A stretch of DNA of 6,362 nucleotides from an uncultured Succinatimonas sp. (GCA_900548485.1 URKL01000109.1:1-6362), one strand, 5' to 3'; positions 1-6,362 are shown, numbered from the stretch's first letter. Program-made: numbers and translations. Notes: a model not told the origin generated them from the sequence alone.

Positions 1-86
1 AACACAGAAATTTGTAATCCATAAAAATAGATTGTCAAAGAACATCCTATAAGGATAACTTTAGGATAATTAAAAAATTTTATTTT

Positions 87-120
87 GTTACAACAGTCAA
101 GAAGTCTTGACTGTTGTAAC
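87..120. terminator. Perfect 15-bp inverted repeat, probable (bidirectional) terminator at the operon boundary
   Basis: GTTACAACAGTCAAG at 87-101 is followed by a 4-nt loop (AAGT) and its exact reverse complement at 106-120. On the plus strand the stem is followed at once by TTTTAG. On the minus strand it is followed by a mixed A/T stretch, with a run of six T's only about 10 nt further on. The shape therefore fits a plus-strand terminator for a gene to the left best, or a bidirectional terminator that also ends the hsd operon, whose last stop codon is about 160 bp away. A protein-binding operator or mobile-element remnant is possible, but nothing else in the window supports it. Confidence 0.6.
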
Positions 121-177
121 TTTTAGAACTTTAAAAATATCAATGCGCTTTTACAATTAAGATTATATTTACATCAA

Positions 178-195
178 AAATAGTTAATACTATTT
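178..195 (-). terminator. Weak AT-only hairpin downstream of the last gene
   Basis: AAATAGT (178-184) and ACTATTT (189-195) are inverted arms around a 4-nt loop, about 85 bp after the stop codon of the last operon gene. Read on the minus strand, the right arm runs into a short T stretch (ACTATTTTT). The stem has only one G-C pair per arm. Such hairpins are common by chance in DNA this AT-rich, so its role in termination is doubtful. Confidence 0.2.
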
Positions 196-278
196 CAATT
201 ACTAATTGATTTCTTAAATTTAATTATCAAAATTATTTTTTTTAGTTTTTAAAATAAGAAAATCAACATGTTTTATAA

Positions 279-1364
279 TCACATTGTATAAATAAAAGCT
301 AATATTGATACCAATAAAGCTAAAACGCTCAATAAAGTCGATAAGATAAATCTACTTTTGCTGTTTGATTCCATGGCATAACTTTCAACTTTATTAACCA
401 TTTCATCTTTAACAGTATCCACTGCATAAAAGCTATATATTGTTTTCCAGTAATCTCCAGTCTGCTGAATTCTGCTTGCTTTAAATGGAACCTTATAGAA
501 GTAGTTGATATTAAACTTCAACATCTTTCGGTAAGTTTTTTGGGCTTTTTCAGATCCTAAAGTTATCTCGTCAGCATATTGTTCCATTTGTTTTATATAT
601 GCCTGAGCAAGCAGATATAAAATTAGAACTCTATTTAGGACTTTAGAGCAGCCCTTACCACCAACTAAAACAGCTCTGTTTCCAAATACAATTCGGTGGG
701 AAAAATCCTCATAAACATTGTCACTTGTAACTTTTAAGCCACTATTCTTTGGTAATGCGCATTCTTTAGAGGTGCAACCGTAAAATTTTACTTCGCCATT
801 GCCGACTTTCAAATTTGGATCTGATTGATTAAGCTCAAGTTTTGTAATCAAAAAGAATGAATCAAATATTTTACAAAGCATGTAGTCCCAGTCTTTTGTT
901 ACCTCTTCTAAAGGCTTGTCATCTTTAAACAGAAGGACTTCAAAACTGTTGGCAATACTATCCTTAAAAAATCTAATTTTGCTGTTTGGAATGCCAGAAT
1001 TGAGTATTCCTAAGTCCTTAATATTTTTTTTAAGAGATGAACTATCAAAGATTTCTTTAAGTTTTTGAAAATCGGTATTTTGGATCTTCTTACTCTTCAA
1101 ACTTTCTTCAGAAGCTGAATTATCCACATCTTCTGATGCTTTACATTCTTCTGGTGTTTCTGATAATTCTTGTATTAATTCAGCATCTTCTGCATCCAAA
1201 CTCTCAGAAGATTCTTTTTTTACAAGCTCAAGTTCTTTTGGATCGTAAAATAGAACAGAGAAAGCGTGATATGGTTTGCCGTTACCATATGAAGAATATG
1301 ATTTTCTTCTTGTATAACTTCTTTTCTCAGGTTGAGTCTCATTTGTATTATCGGTATCAATCAT
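279..1364 (-). CDS. Unrecognised protein with C-terminal membrane anchor, last gene of the hsd operon
   Basis: I do not recognise this 361-residue protein as a member of any family I can name. The N-terminus is polar and basic (KRSYTRRK, residues 14-21), followed by GNGKPYHAFSVLFYD (27-41). Residues about 47-92 form an acidic, serine-rich, probably disordered linker. Residues about 98-330 look like a folded, mixed alpha/beta domain. This domain contains a CxxxxC pair (C197, C202) in FYGCTSKEC, a GNRAVLVGGKGCSK stretch (228-241) and a hydrophobic helix NRVLILYLLAQAY (244-256). Residues about 338-360 (FILSTLLSVLALLVSILAFI) are a clear single transmembrane helix preceded by K336 and R338 and followed by only a few residues. 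The architecture is thus tail-anchored, most likely with the bulk in the cytoplasm. There is no signal peptide and no nuclease, ATPase or methylase motif that I can see. The start ATG has AGGT 7 nt upstream. The gene begins 24 bp after the hsdR stop on the same strand, so co-transcription is likely. A role in restriction control or as a membrane effector is inference only. The reading frame is certain; the function is unknown. Confidence 0.85.
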   Translation of the reverse strand: MIDTDNTNETQPEKRSYTRRKSYSSYGNGKPYHAFSVLFYDPKELELVKKESSESLDAEDAELIQELSETPEECKASEDVDNSASEESLKSKKIQNTDFQKLKEIFDSSSLKKNIKDLGILNSGIPNSKIRFFKDSIANSFEVLLFKDDKPLEEVTKDWDYMLCKIFDSFFLITKLELNQSDPNLKVGNGEVKFYGCTSKECALPKNSGLKVTSDNVYEDFSHRIVFGNRAVLVGGKGCSKVLNRVLILYLLAQAYIKQMEQYADEITLGSEKAQKTYRKMLKFNINYFYKVPFKASRIQQTGDYWKTIYSFYAVDTVKDEMVNKVESYAMESNSKSRFILSTLLSVLALLVSILAFIYTM

Positions 1365-1371
1365 TCTTTTT

Positions 1372-1375
1372 ACCT
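1372..1375 (-). promoter_or_regulatory. Ribosome binding site (AGGT) for the 361-aa gene
   Basis: On the minus strand AGGT lies 7 nt before the ATG, inside the 24-bp gap after hsdR. It is a weak but well-spaced Shine-Dalgarno match. It supports independent translation starts within one transcript and the choice of ATG at 1364. Confidence 0.5.
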
Positions 1376-1388
1376 ATTCTTTTTATGT

Positions 1389-4300
1389 TTATCTATTACG
1401 TAAAGGAAGAATTTCTTCAACAATAAGATGTTCTGCTAATTCTCTTACATTTTTGTGATACCTTAGTTTTGAGATTTTTGGATTCTTCTCACGAAAAATG
1501 TCGAAATAACAGAATTTATTCATATCTCTGATTTCAAGTTTCTTTAATGGGTTGTAGTATTTTGAGTAGTAATTCATATCTGTTTTTTCTACACACCATT
1601 CTTCGCAGAAATCATTAATCTTTTTCGTTATGATGTTATCTATTCTTTCACTGATAACAATAACTACCTGTTTACCTTTGAAATATAAGGGATTTGTTTT
1701 AATTTCATCCCATACACCTTTAAGAACATCGCCAAGTTTTGGATTTTTTTCACAAATATCGCGAATATATTTTTCAATTGCAGGATCGTTAATCTGCTCA
1801 ACAATACTGTCATCATCAGAGGCAATATATTTTTGCATTAGTGAAATAAGATAATCGTAATTAACTTCATCCTGACTTACTGTTTCAAGTTCATAACTGA
1901 TGTCTATATCAATAGTTTCAATATCTTCTTCAGTTCTTCTTCTCTTAATCTCATTAATTGCATTGTTGTATTTACCGACATAGTTATCAAAGTCTTCCTT
2001 TGATAACTCATATCCAACAATATTTATGATTATTTCGTTATCTTCACCTTGATTTAATACAGTGTTTTCTTCATTCCATTCTTCATATGTTTTAATGGCA
2101 TTAAAAGATCGGTCAAATGTTTGATAAAGCTTAATAAATAATTTAAGTTCTTCATCAGATGCTGCTATATCGATTTTCTTAGGATCGAGAAATTTGCTTT
2201 TAAGACCATGTAATGCAAGGGTAAGCGTATCTCTCGCTTCCTTATAAGTAGGAGCAAGTACAAATGTTCCTCCTCCATCAGAATACAGACTTAAAGCATC
2301 TTCATATGCCTGTTTAAAAATTGCCGGCATCTGAAAAGTTACAATATTTCCCCAAGATTTCTTATCTGAAAATAAACGGTTTGTTCGTGAGAATGCCTGA
2401 ACCAATCCTTGAGGGCTCATAGGAGGTCTATCTACGAACAGAGTTGATATGCAAGGCCCATCAAAACCAGTCAGTAATCTGTCAACTACGATAACAATAT
2501 CAACCTGATTTTCTCTTATTTTGTATTTACCTTTTTTTCTGGCAAGTCTGTCATTGAGATCGGTGTTATATGCACCGATATTTTCAAGAGAATAGTTTGT
2601 ACTAAACATTTCATTGTAATCAGACAGCGACTGTTTCATCATGTTCTGATTCGCGTCAGAAGCATCTTCGTTTTCTCCAACAGAATAAGTAATAGCTATT
2701 TTGGGAAAATCCGGAATATATCTTCTTATAGACTCTTTGACTTTTCCTGCCTTAATAAACTCTTTAATCTCTTTATAATATTTTTGAGCTATAGAAATAC
2801 TTTGACATGTAAGTATTCCAGCAAAAGCCTCGCCTTTAGGAGCTGTAAGATTTAATAAGGACAAAGATTTATTACAAATAAAATTTATAACTTGCTCTCG
2901 GTGTTTTTCACTGTCATAAAATTCTTTTCCCGTTTTTATCTTATAGGTGTCAAGAATTTGTGACTCTAACTGTATTCTATTTGATGAATCAATCTCTCCT
3001 TTTGGTAGTTTTATATCCAATAAGTTAGCAACTATTTCCAACTCTTGACTTGAAAAGCCTGAACTCTGGACTTTAAAGCCTAATACTGCTTTATCATGGA
3101 GAGCCTCTTTAATTGTGTATTTGTGAAGACATCTTCCATATTGTTTTTCTGTGGTACGAGCTCCACTTCCAACAGCTGCTTTCTTATTTTCATCAAAGAT
3201 AGGAGTTCCAGTAAAACCGTACCATAAAGCTGTTTTATTAGGAGTATTAAAGAATTTGGAAATAGAATCTTTTGCTATTGAACTGATTGCTCGGTGACAT
3301 TCATCAACAACAAAAGCTACATTTTTGGCTTTGATCTTTTGTGAAAGTTTGTAGTAATAAGAGTTAGGATTATTTCCTGCAATGGCCATATTGCATTTGT
3401 CCATCAAACAATCTAACTTTTGACGGGTTGCTACAATAACAACACGATCCTTACTACTTAAGCTTTTCTCAAGAGCACTGGTATTATTTGTATTTTCAAT
3501 GATATCACCAGTATTTTGTGCATATCCCTGAAAACTAAGAGTTGTTTGCTGATCAAGATCTTTTCTGTCGATAAGGAAAACAGACTTTTCAATTTCTGGA
3601 ATTTCAAGGAGATTACGAGTGACATTAAATGAAGTAATGGTCTTTCCAGAGCCTGTTGTATGCCAAATATATCCAGATTCGTGTCTCTTTGATGCAGTCT
3701 TTACAGCTTCAATGGCATGTATTTGATATGGTCTTAATAAAATTATTTTCTTTTCATTTGCATCTATAACACAATATCTTCCAACCATCATATGGGCCTG
3801 AGGAATATTTAATGCTTCTCTTGCAAAATCAAGATAGTTGTCTACACGCTCATTATTTTTATTTACCCAAGAAGCAAGAAACTTCTCGTTAAATTTGTCG
3901 TGAGTGGCGGCAGCAATATATTTAGTGTCTGTACCATTTGAAATTACAAACATTTGTACTAAACCAAATATGCCAGAAAACTTACCTTCACCAATGTATT
4001 TCTTTATTTGGTTAAATGCTTCTATATAACCGTGATCTTGATTCTTTAACTCAATATGAATTAAAGGGAAACCATTGATAAGTAGAGTAACGTCAAAACG
4101 TCTATCTCTGTCTGTAGGATCAGTCTTAAATGAAACATATTGATTTATAACTTCGTAAGAAGAATGACCACCAGCAATTTCTCTGTTGTTAATAGCATCA
4201 AGGTAAATTTCGCCTAAACTCGCGTCATCTCTTTTTAAAGGAATTTGAGCTAAACCGCGTTCACCTGCTAGCCATACAGCTGCTTTGTAAGGACTTTCTC

Positions 4301-4514
4301 CTTGCGTTCTAATAAATTCTTTTACCTGTTCCATTTCTGGATCAGTAAGTTTCACTCCTTGGAGTTTTGCTATATTGTTTGCATCTAATTTTTGTCTAAT
4401 ATTGTTCCAAAGATCATCTTCTGTATGAATGTCTTCTCTATAATTCCACTGGGAATCTCCAGTTATAAGTTGCTTAATAAGTCTTTCTTCAATTTCAGAT
4501 TCCATCTGAGACAT
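1389..4514 (-). CDS. hsdR: Type I restriction enzyme R subunit (HsdR)
   Basis: This 1041-residue protein is the motor and nuclease subunit. It joins the M2S methylase, pulls DNA through by ATP hydrolysis and cuts unmethylated DNA far from the site. The N-terminal PD-(D/E)xK nuclease shows D141, then E155 and K157 (ELK), and a RecB-type QxxxY (Q169-Y173). This is the same spacing as the known EcoR124I catalytic residues. The superfamily 2 helicase motifs follow in order: RPYQ (261-264), Walker A TTGSGKT (286-292), DECH (404-407), TGTP (435-438), LLTGFDGP (680-687) and QAFSRTNR (706-713). A helical C-terminal region that docks to M2S is expected from about residue 780 to the end. The length is close to EcoR124I HsdR (about 1038), so the gene appears complete and intact. 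ATG at 4514 has GGAG 9 nt upstream; Met4 is a less well-supported alternative start. It follows hsdS by 141 bp. If HsdM is really OFF, this subunit should be inactive because it needs M2S to act. Confidence 0.97.
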   Translation of the reverse strand: MSQMESEIEERLIKQLITGDSQWNYREDIHTEDDLWNNIRQKLDANNIAKLQGVKLTDPEMEQVKEFIRTQGESPYKAAVWLAGERGLAQIPLKRDDASLGEIYLDAINNREIAGGHSSYEVINQYVSFKTDPTDRDRRFDVTLLINGFPLIHIELKNQDHGYIEAFNQIKKYIGEGKFSGIFGLVQMFVISNGTDTKYIAAATHDKFNEKFLASWVNKNNERVDNYLDFAREALNIPQAHMMVGRYCVIDANEKKIILLRPYQIHAIEAVKTASKRHESGYIWHTTGSGKTITSFNVTRNLLEIPEIEKSVFLIDRKDLDQQTTLSFQGYAQNTGDIIENTNNTSALEKSLSSKDRVVIVATRQKLDCLMDKCNMAIAGNNPNSYYYKLSQKIKAKNVAFVVDECHRAISSIAKDSISKFFNTPNKTALWYGFTGTPIFDENKKAAVGSGARTTEKQYGRCLHKYTIKEALHDKAVLGFKVQSSGFSSQELEIVANLLDIKLPKGEIDSSNRIQLESQILDTYKIKTGKEFYDSEKHREQVINFICNKSLSLLNLTAPKGEAFAGILTCQSISIAQKYYKEIKEFIKAGKVKESIRRYIPDFPKIAITYSVGENEDASDANQNMMKQSLSDYNEMFSTNYSLENIGAYNTDLNDRLARKKGKYKIRENQVDIVIVVDRLLTGFDGPCISTLFVDRPPMSPQGLVQAFSRTNRLFSDKKSWGNIVTFQMPAIFKQAYEDALSLYSDGGGTFVLAPTYKEARDTLTLALHGLKSKFLDPKKIDIAASDEELKLFIKLYQTFDRSFNAIKTYEEWNEENTVLNQGEDNEIIINIVGYELSKEDFDNYVGKYNNAINEIKRRRTEEDIETIDIDISYELETVSQDEVNYDYLISLMQKYIASDDDSIVEQINDPAIEKYIRDICEKNPKLGDVLKGVWDEIKTNPLYFKGKQVVIVISERIDNIITKKINDFCEEWCVEKTDMNYYSKYYNPLKKLEIRDMNKFCYFDIFREKNPKISKLRYHKNVRELAEHLIVEEILPLRNR

Positions 4515-4523
4515 ACAAATTTA

Positions 4524-4527
4524 CTCC
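4524..4527 (-). promoter_or_regulatory. Ribosome binding site (GGAG) for hsdR
   Basis: The minus strand reads ACGGAGT with GGAG 9 nt before the ATG at 4514. This favours that start over the in-frame ATG three codons downstream. Confidence 0.65.
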
Positions 4528-4594
4528 GTAATTTATTTAAAAAAGAATGAACCTGAGAGGCTTACCATATAAAGTTTTATGCCCAAAAATTTTG

Positions 4595-4608
4595 ATGCAT
4601 TAACGCAT
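4595..4608. repeat. 14-bp imperfect palindrome between hsdS and hsdR
   Basis: ATGCATTAACGCAT matches its own reverse complement at 12 of 14 positions (ATGC-N-TTAA-N-GCAT). It lies about 80 bp ahead of the hsdR start, where an operator could sit. It is short, single-copy in the window and AT-rich, so chance is a fair explanation. Confidence 0.25.
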
Positions 4609-4655
4609 AGTTCATTGATTAATAATTATTTTTTATGGCGTAGGTGCATTTATCT

Positions 4656-5822
4656 CTATACGAACATCTGTTGAAGAAATCCTTTTTTTATGTTTTGCAA
4701 AATTTCTAATTTACGTTGATGAAGGGTGATAAGGTTGTCTAGTTGTTCAAAATATGATCCAATTTTCATCTGCTCTTCATTGTTTGGTGAAATAGTATAG
4801 ACTTCATTAACTAACTGAGAAACCTTTATGCTAGGCTGAACTGCTCCCATTACTATGCGTTGAACTTTCTTTTGATTTTCCTTATTTGAAAATAATGCAT
4901 ATAAATACTTTGCATCTATATTTTCCTTTGCCCTAAAAGCGACAATATTTTGAGCAATACAGGCTTCAAGATGATTATCCATAAGGCTAACAAGACCAAC
5001 ATTACCCACAGTAGAAAATAAAATATCATTCTCTTCAACATGAGCTCTAAGCTCATTATCAAAAGCATTATCATCAAGATATTTACTTACTTTTGAATAA
5101 TCAGGTTTACAACTTCCTAAAGAAGCAACTTCAATCAAAGGGTGGCGACCGCTAGAATAAAAAGATGGAGTTTTTCCTCGATTATCCACAGCTTTATCCA
5201 CTATTTTTTTTAATTCACGCTGTTCCCAATCTCCAGAAAAACCAGGGAAGCGAAGCTCTGGAACTTTGTTATCTTTTTGAGGAAATAACTTTTGTAGGAA
5301 GCTTTTTTTTAGATTTTTTAAAATTTCTAACTTACGCTGATGAAGGGTGATTAGGTTGTCTAAATTACAAAAGTATTCACCAATCTTTTTTTGTTCATCT
5401 ATATTTTTACAGAAACATAAGTCAGAATTTTTTAAGATTGTAAAATGTCGTTTATAACCTTCAGACATAGGTTTATATCTTTCTAATACAGTAAAAAGAA
5501 AGTTTCTATCAAGGTTGCAATTTGAACCTAAGATTTTAATTCCATCAGTTGCAACAAAAAAAGGAGAATTTGGTTTATAAAGAGATAAAGTATGATCTCC
5601 GAATAAAACTACATCTTTATAATCTTCAAATGGATTTCCGTTGCCATATCCCAAGATTGGAGTATCACCTTGTTGAATTACTTCAAATCTACCATCATCA
5701 CAAATTCCATTAAAAAAAGATTTAAAACTATATATTTTTAGAATATCTCCAAACTTACGTTGTTCCCAAGCGTCAGTAAATTCAGGAAATCTAATTTTTG
5801 GTTTTCTTTCTATATTAGACAT
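4656..5822 (-). CDS. hsdS: Type I restriction-modification specificity subunit (HsdS)
   Basis: This 388-residue subunit chooses the DNA target for both methylation and cutting. The protein is a tandem duplication. Each half begins with a RFPxFxxxWEQR element (residues 11-22 and 191-202), continues with a variable target-recognition domain (about 23-150 and 205-357), and ends with a near-identical conserved helix, LDNLITLHQRKLEIL (154-168 and 361-375), followed by a (K/Q)N(L/I)KK(S/G)FLQ segment. The two recognition domains differ in sequence, so an asymmetric bipartite target with two half-sites is expected; the bases cannot be read from the protein. The second domain carries RGKTPSF and HPLIEV, which recur in HsdS proteins. 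Length and both repeats show a complete gene. The start ATG has AAGGAG 7 nt upstream, and the gene follows hsdM by 14 bp, so translation is probably tightly linked. Only one hsdS and no recombinase gene are visible here, so there is no sign of an inverting HsdS switch within the window. Confidence 0.96.
   Translation of the reverse strand: MSNIERKPKIRFPEFTDAWEQRKFGDILKIYSFKSFFNGICDDGRFEVIQQGDTPILGYGNGNPFEDYKDVVLFGDHTLSLYKPNSPFFVATDGIKILGSNCNLDRNFLFTVLERYKPMSEGYKRHFTILKNSDLCFCKNIDEQKKIGEYFCNLDNLITLHQRKLEILKNLKKSFLQKLFPQKDNKVPELRFPGFSGDWEQRELKKIVDKAVDNRGKTPSFYSSGRHPLIEVASLGSCKPDYSKVSKYLDDNAFDNELRAHVEENDILFSTVGNVGLVSLMDNHLEACIAQNIVAFRAKENIDAKYLYALFSNKENQKKVQRIVMGAVQPSIKVSQLVNEVYTISPNNEEQMKIGSYFEQLDNLITLHQRKLEILQNIKKGFLQQMFV
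4699..4741 (-). repeat. Direct repeat copy in hsdS (distal conserved region)
   Basis: This 43-bp stretch matches 5320-5362 at 40 of 43 positions, in the same orientation and 621 bp apart. It encodes most of the conserved DNLITLHQRKLEIL helix of the C-terminal half of HsdS. The two copies reflect the internal duplication of the gene and are a possible site for recombination that swaps or deletes a recognition domain. Confidence 0.85.
5320..5362 (-). repeat. Direct repeat copy in hsdS (central conserved region)
   Basis: This is the partner of 4699-4741 (three mismatches in 43 bp). It encodes the same helix at the end of the first HsdS half. The 621-bp spacing is a multiple of three, so recombination between the copies would remove one recognition domain and keep the reading frame. 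Confidence 0.85.
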
Positions 5823-5829
5823 CTGCTTT

Positions 5830-5835
5830 CTCCTT
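5830..5835 (-). promoter_or_regulatory. Ribosome binding site (AAGGAG) for hsdS
   Basis: The minus strand reads TAATAAGGAG followed by 7 nt and ATG. The site overlaps the second of two consecutive in-frame stop codons that end hsdM. Ribosomes ending on hsdM are therefore well placed to start hsdS. Confidence 0.8.
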
Positions 5836-5836
5836 A

Positions 5837-6362
5837 TTAACCAAAAATTTTCCCCAGAAATGATTTCTTTTCTTCTTTTGAGTTAATACTTTCTTCAAAA
5901 CCAAGTTCTTTGAGATATGAATTTATTTGTGATGAAATCATTTCAATTTGATCATCATTTTCTTGTAATGCTTTGAATTCATTAACCAAATCAATAGGTT
6001 CTTCTTCCTCAAAAGTATCTACATACCTAGGAATATTCAGATTGTAATCGTTAGATTTAATTTCTTCGAATGAAGCTAAATGGGAGTATTTTTCGATGTC
6101 TTTTCTTTCAGAATATGCAGATAAGATCTTATTGATATGCTCTTCTGTTAAATAATTCTTAGCTTTTTCTTTTACAAAGTCTTTGGATGCATCAATGAAT
6201 AAGATGTCTCTATTGGTATTATTTTTCTTGAGGATAATTATGCAGGTTGGAATACCGGTATTGAAAAATAATCCTGCAGGCAGGCCTATGACGGCATATA
6301 TGCTTCCGTCTTCGACTAAATGTTTTCTAATGACCCCTTCTGCCCCCCCCTAAATAACACTC
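5837..6362 (-). CDS. hsdM: Type I DNA methyltransferase subunit (HsdM), C-terminal part, apparent frameshift at a G8 run
   Basis: HsdM transfers a methyl group from S-adenosylmethionine to adenine within the site chosen by HsdS. Only its C-terminal part lies in the window. The upstream N-terminus, the SAM-binding motif and the NPPF/Y catalytic motif lie beyond the right edge. Downstream of the G run, one open frame of 168 codons starts AEGVIRKHLVEDGSIYAVIG, contains LPAGLFFNTGIPTCIIILKK and NIPRYVDTFEEEEPIDL (all typical of HsdM), and ends FLGKIFG with two consecutive stops. Upstream of the run, the matching residues VLFRGG are in a different frame. With eight G's the incoming frame reads VLFRGGQKGSLENI and stops at 6318-6316. 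With nine G's it would read straight through as VLFRGGAEG. As given, the protein would lose about 168 C-terminal residues, including the region that contacts HsdS. This could be an OFF phase, a true mutation or a sequencing error. Confidence 0.9.
6343..6350 (-). repeat. G8 homopolymer tract inside hsdM
   Basis: Eight consecutive C's on the plus strand (G's in the gene) stand out in very AT-rich DNA, where the other long homopolymers are A or T. The tract encodes the Arg-Gly-Gly-(Ala) part of the conserved FRGGAEG motif and is one base short of keeping HsdM in frame. Runs of this kind are classic slippage sites for phase variation in restriction-modification genes, and are also a common place for base-count errors. 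Confidence 0.85.

Larger units (their letters stand above)
4515..4655 (-). other. 141-bp hsdS-hsdR intergenic gap, no clear promoter
   Basis: The hsdM-hsdS and hsdR-to-next-gene junctions are 14 and 24 bp, so this gap is unusually long for the cluster. It is AT-rich and contains the imperfect palindrome at 4595-4608 and the hsdR Shine-Dalgarno. I found no strong GC stem followed by T's. On the minus strand a TATATG box lies about 60 bp before the hsdR start but has no acceptable -35 partner. HsdR is therefore either expressed by read-through from hsdS or from a weak promoter I cannot define. Confidence 0.5.

Noticed and set aside
32..60. Plus-strand promoter-like pair TTGTCA and ATAACT with 17-bp spacing
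   Set aside because: The -10 box is a poor match and the only thing downstream is non-coding DNA ending in a probable terminator.
196..208. Short perfect inverted repeat CAATTA-C-TAATTG next to the AT hairpin at 178-195
   Set aside because: Six-base arms made almost wholly of A and T are expected by chance here, and no regulator or promoter context supports it.
1..278. Mobile element end, tRNA, attachment site or CRISPR repeat in the left non-coding stretch
   Set aside because: There is no cloverleaf-like sequence, no regularly spaced repeats, no transposase fragment and no duplicated target site. Only the inverted repeats already listed are seen.
1136..1426. Plus-strand open frame of 96 codons overlapping the membrane-protein gene and the end of hsdR
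   Set aside because: It lies antisense across the 5' end of one well-supported gene and the 3' end of another, and its protein is a low-complexity hydrophobic sequence typical of reversed AT-rich coding DNA.
1630..1854. Plus-strand open frame of 74 codons inside hsdR
   Set aside because: It is fully antisense to the intact hsdR coding region, with no recognisable domain.
4573..4611. Possible 12-codon leader peptide (minus strand, starting MNYALMHQ) ahead of hsdR
   Set aside because: It has no Shine-Dalgarno site, no run of regulatory codons and no attenuator-like hairpin after it.
5303..5310. A8 run (minus strand) in hsdS, and a similar A8 run at 1024-1031 in the membrane-protein gene, as further slippage switches
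   Set aside because: Runs of A or T of this length encode Lys-Lys and are common by chance in such AT-rich DNA. Both genes are in frame across them, so there is no sign of switching.
5165..5350. Plus-strand open frame of 61 codons inside hsdS
   Set aside because: It is antisense to hsdS at the conserved junction between its halves, and its composition mirrors the reverse strand.

Overview
The window holds the promoter-distal part of a Type I restriction-modification (hsd) operon, read entirely on the minus strand (right to left). The order of transcription is hsdM (C-terminal part only, cut by the right window edge and carrying an apparent frameshift), hsdS, hsdR, and then a fourth gene of unknown function whose product ends in a single membrane-spanning helix. 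The DNA is strongly AT-rich by eye (roughly one third G+C, not computed). Shine-Dalgarno sites are canonical (AAGGAG before hsdS). No taxonomic marker is present. The HsdS and HsdM sequence style (TLHQRKLEIL, IPRYVDTFEEEEPIDL) is widespread in low-GC Firmicutes and other host-associated anaerobes, so the source can only be called an AT-rich bacterium, with the hsd cluster possibly acquired horizontally.

Layout from the right edge leftward: 6362-5837 is the HsdM C-terminal region. 5822-4656 is HsdS, with two target-recognition domains separated by duplicated conserved segments. 4655-4515 is a 141-bp gap with a small imperfect palindrome but no convincing promoter or terminator. 4514-1389 is HsdR, a full-length EcoR124I-like nuclease/translocase. 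1364-279 is the unrecognised membrane-anchored protein, 24 bp behind hsdR and so very probably co-transcribed. 278-1 is AT-rich non-coding DNA with a perfect 15-bp inverted repeat at 87-120 that looks like the transcriptional boundary.

In a working system, M2S methylates a bipartite DNA site set by the two HsdS recognition domains. With two HsdR subunits added, the complex translocates and cuts unmodified DNA. Two things go beyond a routine hsd locus. First, a run of eight G's lies exactly inside the conserved GVLFRGGAEG motif of HsdM. One more G would restore the frame, so this is either an ON/OFF phase-variation switch caught OFF, a real inactivating mutation, or a homopolymer sequencing error near a contig edge. 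Second, the fourth gene is a candidate membrane-tethered accessory or effector protein attached to the restriction operon. I do not recognise its family.
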